NCBI GenBank assembly: GCA_039881045.1
Contig: JAYWVB010000015.1
Coordinates: 558,001-622,000 of the forward strand
Origin: Chaetomium olivaceum
Lineage: Eukaryota; Ascomycota; Sordariomycetes; Sordariales; Chaetomiaceae
DNA: 64,000 bases
Direction: 5' to 3'
The position numbers were made by a program, and so were the translations under genes. This document shows, piece by piece, positions 25,701 to 37,174 of the stretch (within the stretch, counting starts at the first letter, position 1; each line of letters begins with the position of its first letter). The notes below the pieces were generated by a model. That model was not told the origin of the DNA and did no database searches. It worked only from the letters and a program-made list of their open reading frames with translations.

Positions 25701-27999
25701 CGGGTATCTACTCACTCCAACGGCCAATTACCAGATCATGGCTCCTACCCGCGCCGCCAAGCGGAAGATCGCCGGGATCCTGCGGTACACAGCTAGATTG
25801 GCAACCCTCAGCGCAGCAGTTCCTGTTATTCCGAACGCGCGTGTTACCCCACCACCCACCAAAAAGCTCCAGGGCCGCTGCCGGATGACCCGCGCCCTGG
25901 AACTTTCGTGTTCCAGAACCTCTGTGGCTCACGGCAGCCGCGGCACCCCGATGCCAACAACCAACTGCATAGTTAGGCCGAGGACGAGGACAAAAGGTCG
26001 AGCATACAACAACATACAACGGGCAGACGGAAGGGAAACGGTCGCGCCCCGTCCCGCTGGCACACCTCCCACAGGAGGAGCATATGCCCGACCAGTGTCG
26101 GAAGAGGCCACGGCGACTCAAGTTGCAGAGGCGGAGGTATGTATTCCATAATCCTCTCACCAACCAGCCTTGGCCTCAGGGAACTGCAGTTATGCAAGGT
26201 TATCCCACAGCCCGCGCCCCAACCCACCCTCCAACTGGGATCGCCAATGCATTAGACTGGCGGGAGAGGTTCGCTTGTTCAGAGTTCCCGAGACCGATGT
26301 GACGCTGAGGGGGTTCAGCGGGGACGGCATGGAAGGGGTGGTAAGGCTGTTCTAGGCAATGATCGACAAGCCTCGTTTTCAAGCCTGCCCAATTGGGAGC
26401 CAGTGGTTGGGGGTTTCGTCTGCGGTTCGTTTTTCGGGTCGGCGATGGCTGGGTTTCAATCTGCGATGTGTGATCGGGAAATGATATTTGGGCTGCTCTT
26501 TGAGAAAGTGCAGATAGCCATGAGCCTAATTGGCACCCGTTGGGAGAGTATGTCCTGTTCTAGCCTTGGATGCGGTCCACGGCTGCCGTGTATGGTTGAC
26601 GGAAATGGTTGGCTGTCATGAAGAAAGCCGTGGCATTGAAGACGTGATGCAAAAGACACCACGTTTCTCGTACCTGCCACAGGGAGGATGAATGGTTGTT
26701 GATTGGCAGGGCATCTGCTGTTAGCAATCAGCTGCACGAGTTTATCGCTCGGTCCCGAGACATTCCTTCGAGTCATTGCACCAAGGACCGCCAGTCAGGC
26801 AAGACAACAAATCAAGACGACTTAACTATCTTCCGCTCTCAAGTGCAAAGAAATATGGCCAAGCAGCGGGTGGTTGTCTCAGTCGGCTTCAGGACGCGAT
26901 GTACGTGCGGGGTACCAAAACCGGATTGGTTGATGGGAGGAGGAATCATTCTATGCATTTTTCTCAGCTCAAGTTGCGTCTGCTGACTCAATGATTGCTT
27001 TACTCGTCCGTCTGGGGTACTGTACCTGTTTGCCTCGTGTGGCTTGTTTGGCTGAACCCCGCGCCGCGGTTTCCTTCCACCTCGTCCATTGGTGAACTCT
27101 TTTACTTTCACTGTAACAAATCTGGGTGTTTCTCGGCCGTCCTTATTGAATAAATAGCCTAGGTAAAAAAATAAAATAAAAAAAAAGGATAATGAGGAGA
27201 GGATGCAAACACCCGTAGACGGGCAACTCAGCTAGACCCCTGCAAGCCGTTCCTGCCTGATCGGGACGAGGATTGTGAGTCTGACCAATCACAACTTTCG
27301 AAAATTCTACTGTGGGGTCGCAAGCGTAGCCGGGCACCTTGGCACAGAAACACGCCAGACTCTCCGAGTCCAAGGAGGCAGAAAGTGGAGCAAAGGGAGT
27401 CAAAGAAATCGAAGAAATACCGTCCATTGTTTCGTTTCTACAATTAACATCTAGATAACATCTAATCTAAATATGATTAATCTGTACCTGCCTACCTTAC
27501 ACGTGGATTTTGACTTTTTTGCCGCAGGTTTTGAGGGTTGACTCGGTGGAACTTTAGAAGAGAATCAGAGAAGACTTGACGAATCCAAGTAAGTTTTGCC
27601 AACCACAGTGTGGGATGCACACACTCAACCTAATCATGCTTGAAATTATTCACTTAACTCTGTATAGTCTAGACCCATCATCTTGTTGATGGATGCAAAC
27701 AATACGCTGTAACGAAACCTTGAATATGCTGTCCCTTTTTTCAGTTTCCAGGTTCTCTCAGACCAGACTTTGCGAACTCTTAAGAACTTGACCAGTGTCG
27801 AGAACTCTGAGAAAATTTGAGAGCTTCTATCTCTTCAAAACTCATCGCCATCTCTACTTATACTATCCGTAGTATGAGTGATTAACCATGGACTATATTT
27901 GGATAAGTACGAGAGAGTTACAGAGTTGGACGCCCAATTTCATTAGATATACCAAAGATAACAAGATTATCCCAGTTACCTAGTCTAGCATCATTCAAT
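19701..27999. other. 8.3-kb gene-free stretch downstream of the regulator
   Basis: No convincing gene on either strand. A (CT)8 microsatellite lies at 20387-20402 and a G-rich, quadruplex-capable tract at about 20791-20829. Three imperfect 12-13 bp repeats of an ACACCGTA-type unit lie at about 25030-25065. On the minus strand, 25065-25390 encodes a stretch faintly like the C-terminal half of a fungal Zn2Cys6 factor, but with no intact gene around it. The part from about 27420 to 28000 is AT-richer than its surroundings. Confidence 0.5.
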
Positions 28000-28027
28000 C
28001 CGTCCATACCCTGCCAATCATCACAGC

Positions 28028-29164
28028 CTAAAGCTGCACAATATCAAAACACCGCCTTTGATATCCACCCCAACTCAAACAAAACACAGACCCCAGCTCC
28101 GACCGACACCCACCAAGACTGTAATCACGCGCCACATCAGTCACGTACCCGCCCCCCCCAGCCTTAGACCCAGACAACAACAACAACAACAACAACAACG
28201 ACGACGACGACCAATCCTCCCACCACCCCTTCAGCTCCCCAACTTTCACCTTTCACCCTAAACTCCACCAGCACCCCGCCCACCTCATTCCCGTCCAGCA
28301 CGTCCCGCCAAAACAGCCGTTCGCACGCCGCACCCACACACACTCCATCTTCAGCAGCTCCCGCACCAGCACGAGACACCAGGGCGAGTCCCAGCCGCTC
28401 CTCCTCCTCCTCCTCCTCCGCCGCCGCGCTCTCGGGAGGTGGTGCTGAGCAGGTCGAGGCAGCAGGCCCGGGCAGCGCAGCGCTAGGGAGCAGCGCGCAG
28501 TGATGACGCCCTGGTTGAAGCGCATGAGGGCGCGGACGTTGGGTGTGCGGCAAGGAGGTGGTGGTGCCTGTGAAGGGAGTGACGGGGGGGAGGGGCGGCG
28601 GCAGCGGCGGCGGCGGTGCGGGTAATGGTGATGGTGGTGGTGATAGGGAGAGCCCATGGAAGCGATGACGATGACGATGATGACGACGGCCGCGGGGGGG
28701 CGATGATGCGGTGGCCGTGAGTCGCTCCAGGTCGCTGTGGCAGCACGCCAGGCAGCCGCAGGGCGGTGTGGGTGGGGCTGGTTGGACAGTTGGCGTGTGT
28801 TAGGAGACCAGCCCTGGGAGTTGAGGCGCTTCAGTGGTGGTGGTGGTCGTCGTGGGTGGTTGTGGATGTCGAGGGTTGGGGGCCCACCGCTGAGAGCGAG
28901 GGCGCCGTTGGGAGGTGGTGAGCCGCCGCTGAGAGCCCTTTGTGGTGCCAGCCCGCGCGGCAAGGAGCAACAAAATTGGTCACGGACCTGACAACTTGAG
29001 TAACGGGCCCTGTCGCCCTCGCACCTCTGCACGCCGGGGTAGCGGGGATCGTAAGCTGCCCGCAAAGAAGCGAGGGAAGCGGCGGCGGAGGGGGCGGAGG
29101 CAGAATCGTGGTTATGAGGGCCGCCTTGGTTGGCGGCTGACTGGACGGAAACTCTTCCCGACAT
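28028..29164 (-). CDS. Doubtful hypothetical gene, low-complexity, structure unresolved
   Basis: I do not recognise this protein. An ATG at 29164 opens with MSGRVSVQSAANQGGPHNHD and continues through a plausible Ala/Ser-rich stretch (SLASLRAAYDPRYPGVQR). Downstream the frames become His-, Arg- and Pro-rich through trinucleotide repeats, and no single frame stays convincing. A second protein-like patch in another frame, near 28290-28370, contains CERLFWRDVLDGNEVGG. A spliced gene using both patches is possible, but I could not find introns that join them cleanly, so the outer coordinates are only the span of the patches. Chance open frames in GC-rich repeats are an equally good explanation. 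Confidence 0.22.
28160..28900. repeat. Dense trinucleotide and other simple repeats
   Basis: CAA then CGA repeats at about 28172-28211, CTC/CCG repeats at about 28398-28428, GGC/CAG-type repeats at about 28590-28620, GGT/GAT runs at 28625-28645, GATGAC-type runs at 28665-28690, and GGT/CGT runs at 28832-28850. All are in multiples of three, which suits either low-complexity coding sequence or a repeat-prone leader. Confidence 0.8.
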
Positions 29165-30365
29165 GACAAGAGGTGAAGGGTGGCTCAATCGGACTACTAA
29201 TCCCGTGATCTGGATGCGGTTGGCTTGACCTTCCAACCCGAGATACTACTTGTAGTTCAGATACACCCCGAAATACCACCCATTTATACGCGTGACGTGG
29301 ATAAAAGCTAGATGACACATACAACGAGTTTCGTTTTACGGTGTTATTGTAGAGCCGCTTGACGCTGGCCAATGCGACCAACAGGATCCGTCCACAAATA
29401 GAATGGGGTTCATGCAGTCACTATTGGGTTCTTTGTTTAGTTCAGTAGATATTGGGTCCGCTGTTGCTAATGTTCTCATCCTACATTTAAATCTCTTAGA
29501 GACGACGGGATATAGTGCAGTGTTATCATGTCCATAGGAGAGGCAATATTGAGGGAGGGAAGCCACGAGATGCTTGATAGAAACACACACGGCCCAAATC
29601 CCGGATGCATTCACAGAGAGGGTTAGATAAACCTTTAAGAGAGGTCTTATACTGAGGCCAAGCCATCCGCAATCTCTCGACCTAGCCGTAACTGTGAGAT
29701 GCTCTGAAACTAGATCTGGTTCTATATTAAAACGGTGTACTGATCTACCCTACCACATACTACAGTAACCGACACGGTGGACATTAAACGAAGGGAATTG
29801 CAGGCATATGGCGGCTTGATGGCTAAGAGGGAGTGCTGGAGAGTGTTGTATTACTGTGTCTCGAAAAACCCCAAGAACTCATAGGGAAACGGTTACTCAT
29901 GTGACAAGAACCTTGTAAAAAGAGACATCATATTAGAATCTTCTTGTCTTCCCTCCAGATCAGTGAGTGCGCGTGTGTGGGTTGGGTTTTAGTAGACCGA
30001 GAACATAAATGTACGAGGCAGAGGTAGACAAAATAGTCCACAACGACAGGACGAGCAATACATAAGCACAAGTGAAACAGCAAAAGTAAAAAGTAACCGT
30101 CGCTATTTAAACCTCAAAACGGAGTAAGCGAAATCGCTGGCATGGTGAATACCCCTTGGTCGTCGACGACGAATTAACCAGAACCCATCACCATGCCTGA
30201 CAAAAACCACCACCAAATCATCTCTAACGATGCCAATGAGCACTATCAAGTATGCATGTACGCCAAATTCAAATACAGCAATAAAACATGAACAACCCCT
30301 AGCAGTTTCCAGACTGCCAGCTCTGCCTAGGAGGTGGTAGTGGGCCGAAACGGCCACCTGAGCCC
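29165..30365. other. Intergenic, downstream of the PKS
   Basis: About 1.2 kb that includes the 3' end region of the polyketide synthase. It is AT-richer than the window average, especially about 29270-30110. No gene recognised. Confidence 0.55.
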
Positions 30366-33300
30366 TCAATCTAGAAGGGCCTCCTTCAAAAAGCCTTCGA
30401 GTATTTTGGCCTGTGTCGCTGCGTTAGCTTTTTTTTCGCCTCTCGAAACCGGGTGCTATGGATGAGATATGACTAGAAGGCCACACAACATACCTGTTCG
30501 CCATGAATCATGGAAAAGTGGTTGCCAGGCATGTGCCTGAATTGCATCTTGTCGATGTCCAAATACTCCTCCCACCTGTTTGGCCCAAAGTCGGTGCGGT
30601 TTTCCAGCAGAAAGAGGGCGTGGCCCTTCGGATATGGCTCTGGTTTAGGATCGGTGGGTAGGTGGCACACGCCGTCCTCGCACCAGATTGCCATCACCTT
30701 GGGGCATTTGTCTTTGGGAATCGGTCTGGCATCGTACTCGCTGAGAGCCGTGATAGAGGCGGCAAAGTGGGGAAGAAGCCACTCTGGAATCTTCTTGTCG
30801 TTGCCTTCGCCTAGCAGGCCGATTGACGCGAACCATGCGTGGAGCCCTTGGGGAAGCGGTTCGATGGTGACGGGGCAAGGGGCATCAATGATTATCAGGT
30901 TCGCAACCTCTTCCCCGGCCGTGACCAACTGGTAGACTATCTCAAATGCAATGACGCCGCCGGCACTCCACCCTGCAAGTGAGTACGGGCCATGGGGCTG
31001 GCGGAACTTCATCTGGTCAATGAACTTGGTGGCCATGCCGTAGACACCACAATGATACTCCTCCGGTGTTCTCATGAAGGGTGAGAAGAGGCCCCAGACA
31101 CACCACCCACCGCCAACTTTGGCGATCTCGGTGTATGACGTGGCAGACCCGCTGCCATCCGGGATCATAAATAGCTGTTTGGTTTGGTCGCGGGAAGTCC
31201 CAGACAACAGCACCGAATTGGATGTGCGATGGGGGTAGTTATCGACAATGTTGATGGGCCTCGGTGGTTTCGGAGGGGCGGGTTCCTCCAAGGCGATCCG
31301 CGGATGCTTCCCAGCGGGAGCTGCAACAGGGCCTGCAGCGGGACCGGCAGCGGGACCGGCAGCGGTGTGCGCTTTGCTCTTTTCCTTGGGGTTCTGCCGT
31401 TCGCGAGCGGCAGGTTTCTTGGGGGGGCTGGTGACGCCCAAGACGCGCTCCACATCTTTGAGCGTTGGGTGCTCAAGGAAGAGGTCAGTGGGCACCTCTA
31501 TACCAGCTAGCTCACGAATTCGGCTGCTGATTCCCAGGCCCAAGAGGGAATCAACACCAAGACTCGGCCAATCCGTCGCGCTAATGACTTCCTGCACGTC
31601 GACACCCGCTTCCGTGGCGATGGACTCGCGGATGATGGTTCGAAGTTTCTGGTTCTGGGCAGAGTCGCCTGGCTCGGCGTCATCCTGCATACCTCCCTTA
31701 ATAGAATGTGTGTCACTCTCTTCGGGCGGTGTCGTGACGTCGGAGTCAGATTCTTCGTCGCGGGACTCGTCGTCGGTTGTCCTTGCAGACCCTCTAGATG
31801 GCACCCTTTCCTTGCGACCCGGTTTCTCAAAGGTCGCCAGGTAGGCTTTGAAGGCGCCAATGGTAGGGTAGTCGAGCCAGGCTTGCGCTTCAATGTCGAG
31901 CTCCAACTCTTCGCGTATCTTTGACGATACTTGTAGAGCCATTAGGGAATCAGCGCCAAGATTGTCAAACGAGGCGTCGTCCACGAGCTCCCCATGGCTG
32001 CAGCCTATTTCTCTGACAAGTATGTCCATGACTGCGGCCGTCACGCTATTAAGCTTCTGGTTCACCTTGTTAATGTTGGAGGGGTTCACCGTCTCCTTGT
32101 TTTTCTTCGAAGGGGCCGCTTTGGTCGTCGAAGGGGCTGGGCGCGAGACCACCTGACCTCCCCGCGGAGGTAGCATCATGTTGAGCGTGTGGCGCTTGAT
32201 GGCTTGAAACTTAATGCGCCCCGTCATGCCGATAATCTTGTCGCCATCGAAGATGTAGGCATCGCCAGCCATCATCTCGGTACCCTTCACCGGCTGCATG
32301 CGGATGTAACTGCGGTACTCCTTGTTTGCATTCGGGATCTCGGTAAATCGCATGGAACCCCAGCCGTGGGAGATGAAGACTCGTTCGCGTGAATCCACAG
32401 CGTCGGTGCCGTTGATGATGAAGCCAGAGATATGGCAGGAGCTGTCGATATGGTAGGGGCTGAAGTAAAAGTTGCCGTCCTGATCTGTGGTCTGGAAGCG
32501 GATCTTCGCCGTCGCTTCGCAGGTAGTGCTATCAAGGATGACCTCCTCCATGCCACGGTAGCGTGCGTTGTAGTCAACCAACGCTGAAAAGAGTTTGTAC
32601 GCCAAGCCGCGGCCAATCTTGGACGCAGCACCACGTTTCTCTGCCTCCATAAGGAAGTCGACACGGGACTTGATAAGGTACGAGGCCCGGTCAAACTCGT
32701 CCTGCCACTCGTCATGATTGCCGTAGTAGACCTTGCAATGGGCATGCTCGACCTTCTTGCCACCATGAGCCGTGTGGAAGACCAGGTCAGCTTCGCCAGC
32801 CTCGGCATTAGCGGTGACTGTCAACCGCAGGATGTGACTCTTGGCTTTGTCGTCGAAGATGAGCGGCTTGAAGACCTGCATATCCGCAACATTACAGCCG
32901 ATACCCTTTGACTGAGGCCGCAGAAGCTTGTAGGCATAGTCGCACACGGTCATGGCCATGTCGCCGTACAGTGATGACGGGCACAGGGGGCGCCGTTGAC
33001 CTGGTGGCCACAAACCACGTTTCGAAGCTGCTCTTGGTGGAGCTCGGACTCGGTCTCAACAATCGCCACGCCGCCCTCGACAATTTCTCTGTTGAGCTTG
33101 TGTACTGTCGTCGTGGGGACCCAAGGAGTTGCAGGCTTTTGTTCCGCTGCAGCGACCGACAGGTTGTGCTTCGTGAGACACCAATCGCCCGTGTACTGAA
33201 TCCAGTAGTTCTTATCGTTGAAGGAATACGCGGGCAAATTCAAGAGACGCACTGAGTCGGCAAAGTCGCGGTGATACTCGTTGAAGTCGATCTTGAGATG

Positions 33301-36300
33301 TGCGTTGTGCAGAGTGGCGAGCGTGCCCGTCAACGTCTTGTAGCACGTCTCGGTACGGCGCAGTGTAGGAACCGCTAACGTGCTGGCTCCAAACGTAGCC
33401 TTGACCATGTTCGAAAGGACCGGGTGGGGACCTATCTCGAGCCAAACAGTCTTGTCATCGATAGTGCCCAACTTCTGGGCTTCGATAAGCCCGTCGAGGA
33501 AGTGGACTGTATCGCGTGCGTGTTTGCGCAGATACACAGCATCGATCGACTTGCCCTCGATGACATTTCCATGGACCGTGGAGATGATGGGGATCTTGGG
33601 GGCATTGTAGCTAACGCCCTCTGCGAGTTTCTCAAAATCATCCAAAATGACTTCCACTTGGGGGGAGTGGAAAGCGAAGGGCACATGCAGGTGGTTGGAC
33701 TTGTAACCCTGGTCGGACATATGCGTGGCCATCTCCTTTGACTTTTCACAGTCGCCACTGATGACGGTCTCGCGGGGGCTGTTGATGCATGCAATGTTGA
33801 GGCCACCAGCTTCGGTGCCCATCAGCTCTAGGACCGTTTGGACCGGGGCCTGGACGGCGACCATACCGTGGCTGCCAGGTTTGCATTTTTCGACGAGTAA
33901 CTTGGCACGGGAACCGACTAGGTAGATGACATCGCTAGCCGAGAGCACGCCGGCTACTTCGAGAGCGGCATACTCTCCCAGGCTGTGGCCCACGACGGCA
34001 GCGGGTTTGATTCCCCAGGAACCCCATAGGCGGGCGAGGGCCATCTCGAAGCATGCCAAGCCGAGCTGCAACACAATGGGTGACATCTCGGCCAAGTTTG
34101 GGTCGGTGCCATCAATGAGAGGGAGAAAGGACGGGAAGCCTTGCAGGCGGGCGAGGTCGATGAAGCCGTCGATGCTCTCGCGGAACACTGCGTAATGTTC
34201 GTAGAACTCCCTCCCCATTGCGGCGTATTGCGACCCTTGCCCTGTGAACATCATGACCACCTTAGGGTGATGGGGAGCCGGGATAGCTTGATTCAGGTCC
34301 AGATCCCGGAGGCGTTCTCTGAGGGCTGCCTGTAAATCTCCAATTTCCTTGGCCGTCACGCTCATACGGCAGACGTGGTGTAGCTTTCTTGCTGTTGTGC
34401 TATAGGAAATGTGCGAGAGCGGTGTATCGCGGTTCCGCTCCGTCCACTCAAGAAGACGTTCAGCATTTCCCTTCACAGACTCCCAGACTCGCCCTGACAA
34501 AGTGACGACGTGGTGGGTGCGAGGATCCGGCTTCGCTGGTGGAACTGTCGGGGGGTCCTCGACGAGGAGGCCAGTGTTACCACCCGCGGCGCTGAAGTTG
34601 TTGACGAAGACGCGCCTGGGCTTGCCATCCCTCCTTCTGAAGGGAACTGGTTGGAATGCGATGTTGACATTCCGCGCTGCAAAATCCTTAGGAAACGTCT
34701 TGTTTATCACCCCGCCGTTCTTCTGGATCCCTACGTGGGGCGGGATAGTGTTCTTCTCAAGCATCAAGAGTACCTTGATGAGCGCTGTGACTCCGGAAGC
34801 GGCCTCGCCGTGCCCGACGTTTGCTTTGACTGCTCCTAGAAAAAGCGGCCTGTCCTCGGGCCTTGGCCGGTCTGCGGGTGCAAAGACGTCGGTGACCGAC
34901 TTCATCTCGGTGCCATCTCCGGCTTGGGTGCCGGTGCCGTGCATCTCCACATAGTCAACATCATGGGGATCAACTCCAGCGTCGTCAAGGATGGCGGTAG
35001 ACAGGGTAGACTGCGTCGGCCCGTGAGGATGCGTGATGGAGATAGCATCCGCCGAGTGGTTGGTTGCGGTACCGAGGATGACAGCGAGAACCCTGTCCTG
35101 GTCGGCCAAGGCGTCATCGAGACGCTTGACGACGACGGATGCACAGCCATCACCGCGGCAGTACCCATCGGCATCGTTGTCAAAGGTGGCGCATGGGCCC
35201 TTCTTTGACAGAAACTGGCCTTTACTGAGCCCGGCAAAGATGTCCGGGTTGGTCATGCACGAGAGACCACCGACAATGGCCGTGTCGCGCAGTCGCGGGC
35301 CCAGAGCGCCGAGCATGCCACCTGCATGGCAGCCGCGCTGGAGGAGCAAGCGGTATCAATGTTGAGACTCGGCCCGCTGAAGCCAAAGTGGTAGTTGATG
35401 CGGCCAGGCCCAAAGGCGCGGACGCCTCCCGTGATGAAGTACGTGTCCACGTCCTGGGCGGCATTTATCTCGCGCCAGTCGTCCGAGGTTTGGCCATAGA
35501 AGGTGCCAATCCGATCAAGCCTTGTGGACGGCGTCCTGTTGGGAACGTAACCTGACATCTCCAGAGCCTCGTACGCAGTGGTCAAGGCCATCCGCTGCAT
35601 CGGGTCTGTGTTGCGGGCCTCGCGCGGCGACATGTTGAAGACACGGTGGTCAAACAGACCCGGGTCCTTGATCCAGCAGCCGTATGGAGTGTGGCTCATA
35701 TTCTTCCCTTTGCCCGAAGGATCAACGTGCGTCTTGACGTTGAAACGATCCGGTGGCACCTCGCGGTGGACAGCGAGGCCACTTTCGAGCAGTTTCCACA
35801 GCGCTTCGTGACTGGCGGCGTCAGGGAACCGGCCGGCCATGCCGACGATGGCAAGCTTGGGTCTCCCGCTCGAGCCGTGGTTCCCTATCTTGGATGATGT
35901 TGCATCCGATGGGGTAGAGGGCGGCATGCGAAGAGTGATGTCCAATCCAGCTTCTTGCTGGAGGCGTCTCTGAAGCGTTAGTGAATTTTGGGTTGGACCA
36001 AGAGGGAGTACGAGACACCGATTGTCTTGAAATAGGCGAGCAGCCTCAACGCAACCGTTGAGGACTTTGTTAAACATCAACGGCCTGTTCAAGATGGTAG
36101 AGGCGACCGAGATCAGGAGCGATTTTGTGTCCGGGGGCGAGTACCAAGTCCCGGTTGAGCAGTCCATGATGGGCGATCGCGGTCGCGTCTTATACAAGCC
36201 ATCTTTTGTCTCTGGCTTGTCAAGTTCTAGAATCCTCTCGATGTCTGCGGTGGAATGCAGATGTGGCGCGTGGTAGGGACCATGAACGGGGATGGCGATC

Positions 36301-37174
36301 GGGTCAGCGGATAAAATCCTGTTGTTCACTATGGCATCTAGTGTACTGGGTGGGCCAGATATCGCGGTACTATTATCGGATACCGCACTAATATATGCGC
36401 GGCTGGCTGGAGAAAGGTTCTATTAAACAGCGTGTTAGCTATGTGGATCAGCGAGGCACGACAGGCTGCGGGCTGCTCACCGAGGCATCGTGAAAAGCAT
36501 CCAACTTTCCGGTGACATCCTCAAAGCTTGTCCCTGAGAAGATGTAGCTCCAGCTCTCAGAACGCTCAAACGCAGGGTTCAGCCGTTGTCCGATGGCGTG
36601 AACGTAGCAACCCGTCTTGAAAGCCAAGAGAACTGTTTGAACGCCGACATGGACGAGGTCTGGGAGCGAGGGCGCTACCGAGATAGCGGATGCAGCCCAA
36701 AGCCCAGAGCAAAGCCCGATGAGGAGGGTATTATGAGGCTGTGTGATATCACCACAGTGCTTTTCAGCGTGACTAGAGTGCCGTGGTCAGAGAAGACGAG
36801 ACAAAACAACAACAGCCGAGGAAGAGCGGTGTGCTTAGCCAAGGCAGACAGACTCACTCGAGGTAATGCGCAATTTGCGATATTGTCAACAACGCCGCAT
36901 CAATGCCCGAGTGCTTCAGTGGCGCATTGTGATATCGTTCGTTGAGCTGCCGCAGCGTCCTGAAATCGGGGAGTGTTGCTCGCTCCAGAGCAGGTAGCCT
37001 TTCGACAACACCCACCAGAGCGTGGTTCGCCTGCTGCAAGAAGACCCTTGCTAGCTCGCCGTGTTTCGATTGGCGGTAGAATTGAGCGAGAAAGGAATGG
37101 CTATCGAGTGACTGATCCCCAAAGAGGAGGAATGCCGGTCGCTCAGCCCAGCTTTCGTCGAGTTTGGCCTCCAT
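30366..37174 (-). CDS. Non-reducing polyketide synthase, SAT-KS-MAT-PT-ACP-ACP-TE (two apparent frameshifts)
   Basis: An iterative type I PKS that builds and folds a poly-beta-keto chain into an aromatic product. Exons on the minus strand are 37174-36858, 36772-36481, 36419-30494 and 30410-30366, about 2,190 aa. The introns are well signed (GTGAGT, GTGAGC, GTATGT donors with CTGAC or CTAAC branch sites). The last one adds a short C-terminal exon, AKILEGFLKEALLD. The SAT domain has GLCSG (Cys127) and GPYHAPH (His253). The KS has DTACSSS (Cys561). The MAT has GQGSQYAAMG and GHSLGEYA. The PT has HQVNGAPLCPSS once one base is restored. The two ACPs carry GADSL and GVDSL; the TE has GWSAGG, IWCEDG and GNHFSM. 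The frame breaks near 35286-35291 (extra GC dinucleotide or missing base) and at the G5 run 32986-32990 (one base missing). Architecture fits wA/YWA1, THN-melanin and nor-toralactone synthases; the product cannot be fixed by eye. A Cmr1-type regulator and an oxidase nearby favour a dark pigment. Confidence 0.93.
31315..31375 (-). repeat. Coding minisatellite in the ACP2-TE linker
   Basis: A 12-bp unit (GCAGCGGGACCG and variants on the plus strand) repeats in frame and encodes AAGPAAGPAAGP in the linker between the second ACP and the thioesterase. It probably varies in copy number without harming the enzyme. Confidence 0.75.

Noticed and set aside
25663..26151. 162-codon plus-strand frame with a GTATGT downstream
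   Set aside because: The donor-like site is tempting, but the translation resembles nothing, there is no sensible second exon, and the opposite strand is equally open.
31248..31844. 198-codon plus-strand frame inside the PKS
   Set aside because: Antisense shadow of the ACP/linker coding region; biased Ser/Gly/Ala content, no independent signal.
34409..34954. 181-codon plus-strand frame opposite the KS-MAT region
   Set aside because: Antisense shadow of a strongly conserved PKS region.
32984..35295. Programmed ribosomal frameshifting as the cause of the PKS breaks
   Set aside because: Neither site has a slippery heptamer with a downstream structure, and NR-PKS genes are not known to use recoding. 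Indel error or mutation is simpler.
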